A stretch of 64,000 bases of DNA. Source: Streptomyces griseoincarnatus (GTDB taxonomy: Bacteria; Actinomycetota; Actinomycetes; Streptomycetales; Streptomycetaceae). The translations under genes and the position numbers were made by a program. Of this stretch, positions 49,670-57,873 are shown one piece after another. Location: NCBI GenBank assembly GCA_014649575.1, contig BMTH01000014.1, positions 107,796-171,795 on the forward strand. Direction: 5' to 3'. Under the pieces are notes generated by a model. It was not told where the DNA came from. It saw nothing but the letters and a program-made list of their open reading frames with translations, and searched no databases. Every line of letters starts with the position of its first letter. Positions within the stretch are counted from its first letter, which is position 1.

Positions 49670-49959
49670 GGGTGCCCGGGGCCGCTCGTACGGGAGGCGG
49701 GCGGGCGGACCTGGCGGAGGGAGCGGCGCGGTGTGCGGAGCGGACCGGCTGCGCGGCCACGCCACGTCCCGGCCGCACGGCGCGAAGCCGCGCGGCGCGT
49801 ACGTCCTGACCCGCTTCCGGGGACGACGGGGAGAAGGCGTGGCTGCTGGTGCGGGCCGCGAAGAGCGGCTCCGGCGGCCGGGGCGCACCCGGTCCCCGGC
49901 GGGCGCCTTCCGCCCGGACGGGCCGCACGCTCGCGCAGGTGGCGGAGGAGGACGGCTGA
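49670..49959 (+). pseudogene. Decayed fragment resembling the LigD phosphoesterase C-terminus
   Basis: No intact gene lies between 49668 and 49977. One frame reads GAKPRGAYVLTRFRG (about 49773-49818). It continues in the next frame as GDDGEKAWLLVRAAKSG and ends GRTLAQVAEEDG before TGA 49959. The combined text (…KxRGAYVLTRF…WLLVRAAK) looks like the end of the 3'-phosphoesterase domain of LigD-type repair proteins. At least one frameshift near 49820 and no start codon mark it as a relic. An intact ATP-dependent ligase lies 4 kb away at 53966. Confidence 0.45.
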
Positions 49960-49977
49960 CCCCTCGGTGGCGGCGGG

Positions 49978-52332
49978 TCAGCGACGCGGGAGGGCCTGTT
50001 CGGCCCAGATGGTCTTGCCGCCGTCGGCCTGACGGCTCCCCCAGCGCTGGGTGAGCTGGGCGACCAGCAGCAGCCCCCGGCCGCCCTCGTCGAAGGCGTG
50101 CGCCCGGCGCAGGTGGGGCGAGGTGGAACTGGAGTCGGTCACCTCGCAGATGAGGGTGCGGTCGCGGATCAACCGCACCCGGATCGGGGTCTCCCCGTAA
50201 CGGATGGCGTTGGTGATCAGCTCGCTGACCACGAGCTCGGTGACGAAGGAGATGTCGTCCAGGTCCCAGGCGGACAGCAGGTCGAGCGCCCACTTCCGGA
50301 CCGCCGCGACCTCCTCGGGGTCCCGCGCCACGTCCCGTGCGGCGACCTGCCCGGCGCCCAGGGCGCGGGTGCGGACGAGCAGCAGGGCGACGTCGTCGCC
50401 GGGCTCCTCGGGCAGCACGTGCTTCAGCACGACGTCGCACTGGGCGTCCAGCGATCCCGCCGGCACCGTCAGGGCGCGGCAGAGCTCCTGGGTGGCGTGG
50501 TCGACGTCGCGGCCGCGGCCGTCGACGAGCCCGTCGGTGTAGAAGGCGACGACGCTGCCCTCCGGCAGTTTCAGCTCGGTCGCCTCGAACGGCATGCTGC
50601 CGACGCCCAACGGCGGTCCCGCGTTCAGCGGCACCAGCCGGCAGGTGCCGCCGGGCAGCAGCAGGGCGGGCGGGGGGTGCCCGGCGGCGGCCACCGTCAG
50701 CAGGCGGGAGACGGGGTCGTAGACGGCGTACAGGCAGGTGGCGCCGAGCTCCGGGACGTCGTCCCGCTCGTCGGCGGTGAGGTGGGTGACCAGGTCGTCG
50801 AGGTGGGTGAGCAGTTCCTCGGGCGGCAGGTCGACGTCCGCGAGGGTGCGCACGGCCGTGCAGAGCCGGCCCATGGTGGCCGTCGAGGGGATGCCGTGTC
50901 CGACGACGTCCCCCACGACCAGGGCGACCCGGGTGCCGGACAGCGGGATGACGTCGAACCAGTCGCCGCCGATGCCCGCGGCGGACGCGGTGGGCAGGTA
51001 GCGGTGGGCGATCTCGACGGCCGCCTGCCCGGGCCGCACCTTGGGCAGCAGGCTGTTCTGGAGGGTCATGGCGGTGGCGCGTTCCCGGGCGAAGCGGCGG
51101 GCGTTGTCCACGGACACGGCGGCCCTGCCCGCGATCTCCTCGGCCAGGACGGCGTCGTCCTCGACGAACTCCTCGGGGCGGAGGTTGCGCAGGGCGACCG
51201 CGACGCCGAGTGTGGTGCCGCGGGCGAGCAGCGGCACGGCGAGCTCCGCGTGGATGCGGGAGGCCCGCGCCTTCTCCGTCCGGAGGGACTGCGGCTCGCG
51301 CTCGGCCATCCAGCGGTCGAAGCCCGGCTCGCCCCTCCGCGCGAGCACGGCTCTGCCCTCGCGCAGCGCCATCGCGGGAGGCGAGTAGGGCGGGTAGACG
51401 TCGGTGCGGCCGAGGGGGACGACCCTGGCGGGCGCGTCCGGGCCCGCGGAGGCGTGTGCCACGCGGCGCATCACGATGTCGAGGTCGTCCCGCGGCGGGG
51501 GCGCTTCCGCGTCGAGCACCCAGTCGAGCAGGTCGACGGCGGCGAAGTCGGCGAAGTCCGGCACCAGCAGCGCCACGAGCTCCTCGGCGGTGCGGACGGC
51601 GTCGAGGGTGGTGCCCAGGGCGGTGGTGGCCTCGTCGATCAGGGCCAGCCGGCGCCGGGCGCCGTGTTGCTCGGTGCTGTCCAGGCCGGCCAGCGCGGTG
51701 CCGGTCACCCGGCCCGTGGTGTCGCGCAGCGGCCACATCTCCACGTCCCAGGCCCGCCGGCCGTGGTCGGCGCCGGCCTGGCTGTAGGTCTCGTCGCGCA
51801 TCGGGCGTCCGGTCTCGGCGACCGTGCCCATGTTCCGGTCGATGACGCGGTTGGCCTCGCTCCGGCCCGCGGCGTCGAGGAAGGTCCGGCCGAGCAGCGT
51901 CTCCTCGGAGCCGCCCATCGCCTCGCAGGCGGCGGCGTTGAGCCGGACGAAGCGGTGCTCGGTGTCGAAGACGGAGACGGGCAGGGACGACTGCTCGAAG
52001 ACCGTGCCGCCCAGCGACGTCTCCCGCGCGTCGGCGGGCGCGGCCGTGATCACGAACCCGGCGGTCTCGTCCCCGGGCCCGCGGAGGGGGACCGCCTCTG
52101 TACGGATCGTCATCGCGTGGCCGTCACGGTGACGCGCCGTGACGACCCCCGCCGGCAGGGGCGGGCCGCCGGGCCGGGTCTCCCCGCTGCCGGGCTCCTC
52201 GGCGAGCAGGTCCCGCACGGGACGTCCCACGGCCTCGTCGGCGGAGAACCCGGTCAGCCGCCGGGCTCCCTCGCTCCAGCCCGTCACGACGCCGCGGGCA
52301 TCGACAACAAGCGCGGCGGAGGCGTCGTCCAT
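49978..52332 (-). CDS. PAS-PAS-GAF-SpoIIE phosphatase fused to RsbW-like ATPase
   Basis: A 784-aa signalling protein. It has two PAS domains (about 1-110 and 110-230), a GAF domain (about 225-430) and a SpoIIE phosphatase (about 440-650; AGIGGDWFDVI, LVVGDVVGHGIPSTATM, VVAFYTDGLVDGRG, EPGDDVALLLV). The C-terminal HATPase (about 670-784) has N-box VSELITNAIRYG and G-box DEGGRGLLLV. Phosphatase and anti-sigma-kinase activities in one chain can set the phosphorylation state of anti-anti-sigma factors, a common Streptomyces design. The start ATG 52332 has a weak ribosome site. The signal and sigma partner are unknown; the SigB-family gene at 57874 is a candidate output. Confidence 0.9.
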   Translation of the reverse strand: MDDASAALVVDARGVVTGWSEGARRLTGFSADEAVGRPVRDLLAEEPGSGETRPGGPPLPAGVVTARHRDGHAMTIRTEAVPLRGPGDETAGFVITAAPADARETSLGGTVFEQSSLPVSVFDTEHRFVRLNAAACEAMGGSEETLLGRTFLDAAGRSEANRVIDRNMGTVAETGRPMRDETYSQAGADHGRRAWDVEMWPLRDTTGRVTGTALAGLDSTEQHGARRRLALIDEATTALGTTLDAVRTAEELVALLVPDFADFAAVDLLDWVLDAEAPPPRDDLDIVMRRVAHASAGPDAPARVVPLGRTDVYPPYSPPAMALREGRAVLARRGEPGFDRWMAEREPQSLRTEKARASRIHAELAVPLLARGTTLGVAVALRNLRPEEFVEDDAVLAEEIAGRAAVSVDNARRFARERATAMTLQNSLLPKVRPGQAAVEIAHRYLPTASAAGIGGDWFDVIPLSGTRVALVVGDVVGHGIPSTATMGRLCTAVRTLADVDLPPEELLTHLDDLVTHLTADERDDVPELGATCLYAVYDPVSRLLTVAAAGHPPPALLLPGGTCRLVPLNAGPPLGVGSMPFEATELKLPEGSVVAFYTDGLVDGRGRDVDHATQELCRALTVPAGSLDAQCDVVLKHVLPEEPGDDVALLLVRTRALGAGQVAARDVARDPEEVAAVRKWALDLLSAWDLDDISFVTELVVSELITNAIRYGETPIRVRLIRDRTLICEVTDSSSTSPHLRRAHAFDEGGRGLLLVAQLTQRWGSRQADGGKTIWAEQALPRR

Positions 52333-52398
52333 TGGTCCAGGATCGACCCGCGGCCGTCACCTCTCAACCGCGGCGGGTGCTTCCGGTGCCCGGCCGTC

Positions 52399-52866
52399 TC
52401 AGCCGCGGTGTGCGCGCAGGGCGGCGAGCGCCTTGTCCGCGTGGGTGTTCATACGCAGCTCGCTGCGGACGACCTCCAGCACGGTCCGGTCCTGGCCGAT
52501 GACGAAGGTGGCCCGCTTGGTGGGCGCCACGGAGATGCCCCGCCTCACGCCGAACATCTCGCGGATCGTGCCGTCGGCGTCGGACAGCAGGGGCATGCCG
52601 AGGGTGTGCCGTCCGGCGAACTCGGCCTGGCGCTCCACCGGGTCCGCGCTGACGCCGACCGGGCGGGCGCCCACCTCGGCGAACTCGGCGGCGAGGTCGC
52701 GGAAGTGGCAGGCCTGCGCGGTGCAGCCGGGGCTCAGGGCGGCGGGGTAGAAGAACAGCACCACCGGGCCGTCGGCGAGCAGCCCGGACAGCCGGCGGAC
52801 GGTGCCGGTCTCGTCGGGCGCGGCGAAGTCCTCGACCGTGTCGCCCTTCTCGAGGCGCGCGCTCAT
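52399..52866 (-). CDS. bcp: Peroxiredoxin (BCP/PrxQ type)
   Basis: A 155-aa thiol peroxidase. The peroxidatic cysteine is in FFYPAALSPGCTAQACHFRD; in BCP enzymes this block is normally P-x-x-x-T-P-G-C-T, and here the Thr before Pro is Ser. The second cysteine five residues later fits the resolving position. It also has GVSADPVERQAEFAG and PTKRATFVIGQDR. It reduces peroxides and protects against oxidative stress. GGAGGGGACGGC precedes ATG 52866, which overlaps the DoxX stop by 4 nt, so the two are co-translated. Confidence 0.88.
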   Translation of the reverse strand: MSARLEKGDTVEDFAAPDETGTVRRLSGLLADGPVVLFFYPAALSPGCTAQACHFRDLAAEFAEVGARPVGVSADPVERQAEFAGRHTLGMPLLSDADGTIREMFGVRRGISVAPTKRATFVIGQDRTVLEVVRSELRMNTHADKALAALRAHRG

Positions 52867-53243
52867 GCCGTCCCCTCCGCGCTCTTGGCGACGCCGCGCG
52901 CCCACAGGACGAGCGGCACCTGGAGCGGCAGCCGGCCGAAGGCGGCGGCGCGCTGCGGGGCGGGGCGATGGCGCCAGTCGACGGCCATCTTCACGTTGGC
53001 GGGGAACACCCCGACGAAGAACGCGGCCGCGGCCAGGGCGGCGGTCTTGCGGGTACGGGGCAGGGCCACCCCCGCGGCCAGCGCCAGTTCGGCGGCGCCG
53101 CTGGCGTACGTCCAGGTGCGGGGTGAGCCGGGCAGGGAGCGCGGGACGATGTGGTCGAACTGGCGGGGCGCGGCGAAGTGCGCGGTGCCCGCGGCGGCCA
53201 GCAGACCGGCGAGCAGCAGGGGTGAGCGTGCGGACCGTGACAC
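52863..53243 (-). CDS. DoxX-like membrane protein (126 aa)
   Basis: A small four-helix membrane protein (LLLAGLLAAAGTAHFAAP, YASGAAELALAAGVALP, TAALAAAAFFVGVFPANVKM). The family is DoxX/DUF417-like and is often found with peroxiredoxins and thiol enzymes; a role in membrane redox balance is inferred. GGAGGAGGAACC precedes GTG 53243. It is first in a two-gene operon with the peroxiredoxin and has a TTACCGGACGGTAA palindrome 30 nt upstream. Confidence 0.8.
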   Translation of the reverse strand: MSRSARSPLLLAGLLAAAGTAHFAAPRQFDHIVPRSLPGSPRTWTYASGAAELALAAGVALPRTRKTAALAAAAFFVGVFPANVKMAVDWRHRPAPQRAAAFGRLPLQVPLVLWARGVAKSAEGTA

Positions 53244-53272
53244 GGTTCCTCCTCCGGTGACTGCCGCGCACG

Positions 53273-53286
53273 TTACCGGACGGTAA
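53273..53286. promoter_or_regulatory. Palindrome upstream of the DoxX-peroxiredoxin operon
   Basis: TTACCGGACGGTAA has perfect 6-bp arms around GA, 30-43 nt before GTG 53243 and 29 nt past the MarR stop. It is a likely operator; the regulator is unknown. Confidence 0.5.
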
Positions 53287-53314
53287 GGGGCCTGCCGCGC
53301 GGGAGGGTCGGGGC

Positions 53315-53809
53315 TCAGGACTCGGCGTCCGCCTCTGCCGCGTGGGCGAGGAAGTCGTCGGCCATGCGGTGGAACAGCGTCGCCAGCCGGCGCAGGTCCT
53401 CCTCGGACCAGTGGGCGAGGGCGGCCTGCATGCCGCGCACCCCGGTCTCGCGGATCCGGGCGATCGCCTCACGGCCGGCGTCGGTGAGCTCGATGCGCTG
53501 GGCGCGGCGGTCGTCCGGGTCGGGCACGCGGACGACGTGACCGGACCTCTCCAGCTGCTGCACGGTGCGCGTGACGTGCGAGGCCTCCACCCCGAGCCGC
53601 GCCGCCAGCTCCCCCGGCCGCATCGGCTCCTCGTCGGCCATCTTCCGCAGCAGCGCCGCCCCCGCGCGGTCCAGCGGCACGCCCGCGGCGGCCATCAGCC
53701 GTTCGTGCTGCCGGGCGCGCGAGCTGAGGTAGGTGACGCGGTACAGCGCGCGCTCGATCTCGACCACCTCCGGGGAGGCGGAGGCGTCGAAGGGCGGGGG
53801 CGTGGACAT
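53315..53809 (-). CDS. MarR-family transcriptional regulator
   Basis: A 164-aa winged-helix regulator. Helix 2/3 region PGELAARLGVEASHVTRTVQ and wing RVPDPDDRRAQRIELTDAG are typical; the D-x-R motif is D-D-R-R. It lies upstream of the DoxX-peroxiredoxin operon on the same strand and may control it or itself. The promoter region is AT-rich with a TCAATTGA palindrome. ATG 53809 has only a weak ribosome site. Confidence 0.87.
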   Translation of the reverse strand: MSTPPPFDASASPEVVEIERALYRVTYLSSRARQHERLMAAAGVPLDRAGAALLRKMADEEPMRPGELAARLGVEASHVTRTVQQLERSGHVVRVPDPDDRRAQRIELTDAGREAIARIRETGVRGMQAALAHWSEEDLRRLATLFHRMADDFLAHAAEADAES

Positions 53810-53842
53810 GGGCGCACTTTACCATCTCATTGCGTAACTCAA

Positions 53843-53850
53843 TCAATTGA
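53843..53850. promoter_or_regulatory. Possible MarR autoregulatory site
   Basis: The 8-bp palindrome TCAATTGA sits in an AT-rich stretch (TAACTCAATCAATTGACT) 34 bp upstream of the MarR start. This is unusually AT-rich here and typical of MarR operators. Confidence 0.4.
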
Positions 53851-53965
53851 CTGGCGGGGAACGGAACCTTCCGCTCACCCCCCACGCGCCTCCGGCCGCG
53901 CTCCGTTCGGGCGAAACACCGAGGCCGGACGCGTGGGGCCGGGCGGCGGCGTCCACACCTCACCC

Positions 53966-54946
53966 GTGACCCTCCCGCTGATCCCGCCCATGCTCGCCAC
54001 CCCCGGCCGCCTGCCGCCTCCCTCGGCGGACGCGCGCTGGGCGTACGAGACCAAGCAGGACGGCCAGCGGGCGGTGGTCTACCTCCCGGGCGACGGGACC
54101 GTCGTGCTGCGCGCCCGGTCCGGTCAGGAGATCACCGGCGCGTATCCCGAACTGCGCCCGCTGGCGACCGCGCTCCGGTCCCGTCCCGCCGTGCTGGACG
54201 GGGAGATCCTCGCCCTCGACGCGGAGGGCCGGGCCAGCTTCCAGCTGCTCCAGTCGCGGATGGGCCTGGCCCACTCCCCCGCCCGCGCGGCCCGACGGGC
54301 GGAGACGGTGCCGGTGCACCTGATCCTGTTCGACGTGATGCACCTGGACGGCCGCCCGCTGCTCCGCGAGCCGTACGTCCGACGCCGCGAGGAGCTGCTG
54401 GGCCTCGGGCTCGACGGACCGTTCTGGTCCACCCCGGCCGCGATCGTGGGCCACGGCGCGGAGGCGCTGCGGGCCACCGTCGAGCACGGTCTGGAGGGGC
54501 TGGTGTGCAAGCGGCTGGACTCGGTGTACGAGCCAGGGGTCCGCTCCCGCGCCTGGATCAAGATCCGCAACATGCACAGCGAGGACGTGCTGGTCGGCGG
54601 CTGGCTGCCGGGCAAGGGCCGGCTGACCGGACTGCCGGGCGCCGTCCTGGTCGGGCAGCGGGCGGGGGGCCGGCTGCGCTACGTGGGCGGCGTGGGCACG
54701 GGCTGGAGCGAGACCGAACGTGCCGAACTGGCCGCGCTGCTGAAGGCCGCGGCGACCGACGTCTGCCCCTTCGACCCGCCGCCCTCCGTCCCGGGCGCCC
54801 GCTGGGCGGTGCCCCGGCTGGTCGGCGAGGTGCGCTACAGCACCCGCACCCGGGAGGGCATGCTGCGCCAGCCGTCCTGGCTGCGGCTCCGGCCGGACCT
54901 CGCGCCCGAGGACGCGGCGGCCGACCTCCCCGACGACCTGGGGTGA
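53966..54946 (+). CDS. ATP-dependent DNA ligase (LigC/LigD ligase type)
   Basis: A 326-aa stand-alone ligase. The adenylated lysine is Lys30 in YETKQDGQR (motif I, K-x-D-G), followed by VLDGEILALD (motif III region), HLILFDVMHLDG (IIIa), EGLVCKRLDSVYEPG (IV) and AWIKIR (V). A C-terminal OB-fold carries VGEVRYSTRTREGMLRQP. It seals nicks and probably serves non-homologous end joining or repair; no Ku or polymerase gene is next to it. GTG 53966 fits the family N-terminus (VTLPLIPPML) but lacks a ribosome site. It is divergent from the MarR gene. Confidence 0.9.
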   Translation: MTLPLIPPMLATPGRLPPPSADARWAYETKQDGQRAVVYLPGDGTVVLRARSGQEITGAYPELRPLATALRSRPAVLDGEILALDAEGRASFQLLQSRMGLAHSPARAARRAETVPVHLILFDVMHLDGRPLLREPYVRRREELLGLGLDGPFWSTPAAIVGHGAEALRATVEHGLEGLVCKRLDSVYEPGVRSRAWIKIRNMHSEDVLVGGWLPGKGRLTGLPGAVLVGQRAGGRLRYVGGVGTGWSETERAELAALLKAAATDVCPFDPPPSVPGARWAVPRLVGEVRYSTRTREGMLRQPSWLRLRPDLAPEDAAADLPDDLG

Positions 54947-55088
54947 CCCGGGGGCGGCCGCGTGCCGCCCGGTGCGCTCCTCCCCTTCGGCACCCGCCCC
55001 CTCTTGGCATGGGCACGCCCGACCGGGATGCTGTGAACTCCTCAGCCCCCCACAGCCGTTGGGCTGCGCCTGTCCCGAGGAGGACGCA

Positions 55089-55865
55089 GTGTCACCGAGC
55101 ACGTCCCGTACACACGCCAGGAGATGGCTGACCGGCCTGGCCGGTGCGGCCGCCATGGTCGTCGCCTTTCCCGCCACGGCCTTCGCCGCTCCCCCGCCCG
55201 CGCTCCCCGCCGACGCCGACGCGCTGGAGAGCACCTACCAGCCGGCCTTCGACTACGACACCGACGGCTGCTACTCCTCCGCGGCGATCGGCCCCGACGG
55301 CACCGTCAACGCCGGACTGCAGCCGACCGGCGCCCTCAACGGCAACTGCCGTGACGCGTCCGACCTGGACAACACCAACGGCTACGCACGCGCCAAGTGC
55401 AACAACGGCTGGTGCGCCGTGGTCTACGCGCTGTACTTCGAGAAGGACCAGGCCCTCCCGGGCGTGAGCCTCGGCGGGCACCGCCACGACTGGGAGCACG
55501 TCGTGGTGTGGGTGCAGAACGACACCGTGCGGTACGTGGCGACCTCCAACCACGGCTCGTTCACGATCCACCCCCGCTCGTCCGTCCGCTTCGAGGGCAC
55601 GCATCCGAAGGTCGTCTACCACAAGGACGGCATCAGCACCCACTGCTTCCGCCTGGCCGGCGCGGGCGACGAACCCCCGGAGAACCACAAGGGCGCCTGG
55701 CAGTACCCGCCGCTGGTCGGCTGGAACGGCTATCCGCCGGGGCTGCGCGAGAAGCTCGTCGCCCACGACTTCGGCAGCGCCCACTTCGGCCTGAAGGACG
55801 GCAGCTTCGCCTCGCACCTCGCCAAGGCCAAGCCGTCCGGCATCCCCTTCGACCCGAACGGATGA
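55089..55865 (+). CDS. Secreted NPP1 (necrosis-inducing-like) protein
   Basis: A 258-aa exported protein. The signal peptide (RRWLTGLAGAAAMVVAFPA) probably ends after AFA near residue 35. The core carries the NLP signature heptad GHRHDWE (in GHRHDWEHVVVW) and a preceding NNGWCAVVYALYF block. NLP proteins bind divalent metal and membrane sphingolipids of plants and act as cytolysins in plant-associated microbes; Streptomyces copies are common and mostly unstudied. GAGGAGGACGCA precedes GTG 55089. Confidence 0.9.
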   Translation: MSPSTSRTHARRWLTGLAGAAAMVVAFPATAFAAPPPALPADADALESTYQPAFDYDTDGCYSSAAIGPDGTVNAGLQPTGALNGNCRDASDLDNTNGYARAKCNNGWCAVVYALYFEKDQALPGVSLGGHRHDWEHVVVWVQNDTVRYVATSNHGSFTIHPRSSVRFEGTHPKVVYHKDGISTHCFRLAGAGDEPPENHKGAWQYPPLVGWNGYPPGLREKLVAHDFGSAHFGLKDGSFASHLAKAKPSGIPFDPNG

Positions 55866-55933
55866 GGGACATGGGCGAGTTGACGCCCGGGGGTTCCACG
55901 CCGTGTCCCCGGTGCCGGTGAGCGACGAGGGTC

Positions 55934-55939
55934 TATCGT
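55934..55939 (+). promoter_or_regulatory. Predicted -10 element of a leaderless transcript (hemC)
   Basis: TATCGT ends 6 nt before ATG 55946, with no clear ribosome site at the right spacing. Confidence 0.4.
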
Positions 55940-55945
55940 GACGCC

Positions 55946-56881
55946 ATGGCCGTCCCGGAACTGATCCGTATCGTCTCCCGCGACTCGCCCATGGCGCTCG
56001 CCCAGGTCGAGCGCGTCCGCGCCGAACTGACCGCGGCCCACCCCGGAGTGCGCACCGAGGTCGTCCCGGTGCGCACGACCGGGGACAAGTGGCTGGGCGA
56101 CCTGTCGCAGGTGGAGGGCAAGGGCGCGTTCACCAAGGAGGTGGACGCCGCGCTGCTGGCCGGTGAGGCCGACCTCGCCGTGCACTGTGTGAAGGACGTC
56201 CCCGCCGACCGGCCGCTCCCGGCGGGCACGGTGTTCGCGGCGTTCCTGGAGCGGGACGACGTCCGCGACGCGCTGGTCCACCCGGACGGTCTCACCCTGG
56301 ACGAACTGCCGCCCGGCACCCGGATCGGCACGTCGTCGGTGCGCCGGGTCGCCCAGCTCGCCGCCACCCGTCCGCAGCTGCGGTGCGTGCCGCTGCGCGG
56401 GAACGCCAACCGGCGGCTGGCGAAGCTGGCGGAGGGCGAGGTGGACGCGCTGCTGCTCGCGGCGGCCGGTCTGGAACGGATCGGCCGCGCCGACGTGATC
56501 AGCGAGGTGCTGTCGCCCGACGTGATGCTGCCGCCGGTCGGCGCGGGCGTCCTGGCCCTGCAGTGCCGGGAGGGCGACACGGGTCTGATCGAGGCGGCCG
56601 CCGCCCTCAACCACCCCGACACGCACCGCGAGACGACCGCCGAGCGGATGCTGCTGCACGTCCTCCAGGGGCACTGCAACAGCCCGATCGCCGGACTCGC
56701 CCGCGTGGACCGCAGCGGTGAACTGTCCCTGCGCGCCTGCGTCTTCACGCCGGACGGCAAGACCCGGCTGAACGCCCACGAGTGGGCGGGACGACTGGAC
56801 CCGGCGACACTCGGCACGTCGGTCGCCGTGGCGCTGCTGCGTCAGGGCGCCCGCGAGGTCATCGACGGCATCCCGCACTGA
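55946..56881 (+). CDS. hemC: Hydroxymethylbilane synthase (stand-alone HemC)
   Basis: A 311-aa enzyme that joins four porphobilinogens into hydroxymethylbilane for heme and B12. Catalytic Asp84 is in VHCVKDVP, the dipyrromethane cofactor attaches at Cys244 (LQGHCNSPIAG), and Arg-rich loops GTSSVRRVAQL and LRGNANRRL bind substrate. The N-terminus RIVSRDSPMALAQ differs from the usual R-x-G-T-R-G-S-x-L-A. No other heme gene is adjacent, whereas Streptomyces normally carry hemC in a hemA-C-D-B cluster. This is probably a second, specialised copy. Confidence 0.9.
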   Translation: MAVPELIRIVSRDSPMALAQVERVRAELTAAHPGVRTEVVPVRTTGDKWLGDLSQVEGKGAFTKEVDAALLAGEADLAVHCVKDVPADRPLPAGTVFAAFLERDDVRDALVHPDGLTLDELPPGTRIGTSSVRRVAQLAATRPQLRCVPLRGNANRRLAKLAEGEVDALLLAAAGLERIGRADVISEVLSPDVMLPPVGAGVLALQCREGDTGLIEAAAALNHPDTHRETTAERMLLHVLQGHCNSPIAGLARVDRSGELSLRACVFTPDGKTRLNAHEWAGRLDPATLGTSVAVALLRQGAREVIDGIPH

Positions 56882-56899
56882 ACCTCCCCGGCGGAAGGG

Positions 56900-57421
56900 T
56901 CAGGCGGTGCCCTCCTCCGCCTGCTCCTGGAGGAACAGGCTCACCTGCTGGACGAGGCTCTCCCGAGCCGCCCCGGCCGTCGCGCCTGCGGAGGGTTCGA
57001 GCACGCCGACGCCGCCCGTCCACAGCCGCCGTCCGGCCCACTCCTCGTCGGCGCGCAGCTGCACCTGGACGTCGACCTGCGTCAGGGACGCCTCGGGCGC
57101 GGCCGCGTAGAGCACGGCGGTGGCGCGGCGCAGCGGATAGAGGTCGAATCCCTCGACGAATTGCGAGTTGCGCCAGTCGATGAATGCGCTCTCACCGTCG
57201 GGGCCGGTGCGCACGTCGATCTGACCGTCCTCGAGATGAATGCACACAGGGCGCTCACCCCGGTTTTCCACGGTCACCCGGACCCGGAAGTACGACAGCC
57301 CTTCGGCGGCGTCGTCCCGCCCGCGCGGCGGGTCGCCCGCTTCCAGACGGTGGACGCGGACCCGCAGACCGGCATGCTCGTCGTACTCCTGCCAGTCCCC
57401 GACCACGTTCGGCTCGTACAC
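56900..57421 (-). CDS. Hypothetical beta-rich protein (173 aa)
   Basis: Not recognised with confidence. The middle reads like an extracellular-type beta sandwich without a signal peptide (FRVRVTVENRGERPVCIHLE, RTGPDGESAFIDWRN, ATAVLYAAAPEASLTQVDVQ), similar to DUF4352-like ligand domains. The C-terminus is helical and acidic (SLFLQEQAEEG). The GTG at 57421 has GAGAGG 6 nt upstream. It is divergent from the sigma factor gene and shares a 452-nt control region. Confidence 0.6.
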   Translation of the reverse strand: MYEPNVVGDWQEYDEHAGLRVRVHRLEAGDPPRGRDDAAEGLSYFRVRVTVENRGERPVCIHLEDGQIDVRTGPDGESAFIDWRNSQFVEGFDLYPLRRATAVLYAAAPEASLTQVDVQVQLRADEEWAGRRLWTGGVGVLEPSAGATAGAARESLVQQVSLFLQEQAEEGTA

Positions 57422-57873
57422 AGTGCACCTCTCGACTTCTGTCCGCTGCTTCCTATCTGTGGGCTCAGCGCACTGTCAAACGAGCGGAATGCGCCGTGGT
57501 CAGGCAGTTCGCCCGATCTGATCGCCGATCAAGCGCTGCGCAGGAGGAATCGCCCGACCGGACCACCGGCGGGCCGCGGAGGCGTGCCGTACATCACGTC
57601 GGGCGCGGCGACCACTCCACGCACCGGCGGCGCCCGGCCCGCTCCCCCGTCCGAAGGGCCCCGCACCCACGCCCCGGCCTGCCTCTTTTCACCCCTCGAA
57701 TTCTCCCGGTTCCGCAGCGTACGTATTTCTTGAATTCAACGGAACGCGATCCTCCGCGGTTTTCCCGCAGCCGTTTTGAAATCGCGGCGGACCGGGAATG
57801 GAATTCTCAGTGCTTCGGACAGGAGGCACGTCCGTGTTCTGTCCACCCGGCACCCGCTCAGGGAGGTGCGCGC
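57422..57873. other. 452-nt divergent control region ahead of the sigma factor
   Basis: No gene is seen. The half next to the sigma gene (57690-57830) is AT-rich for this genome and has three GAATTC sites (57695-57815) and the candidate SigB-type promoter at 57773-57799. The other half contains the promoter of the 173-aa gene. Confidence 0.6.
57773..57799 (+). promoter_or_regulatory. Possible SigB-type promoter of the sigma gene
   Basis: GTTTT, 16-nt spacer, GGGAAT. The -35 fits and the -10 differs from GGGTAC/T at the fourth base. If used, the sigma factor would drive its own gene. Confidence 0.35.

Noticed and set aside
49731..50054. Intact 107-codon gene after the aldo/keto reductase
   Set aside because: The frame runs into the phosphatase gene antisense, and the protein-like signal switches frame near 49820, so it is better called a relic.
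57184..57873. Longer start for the sigma factor
   Set aside because: The frame is open but Arg/Ser-rich and non-coding in look; the strong ribosome site GGGAGG fixes the start at 57874/57877.
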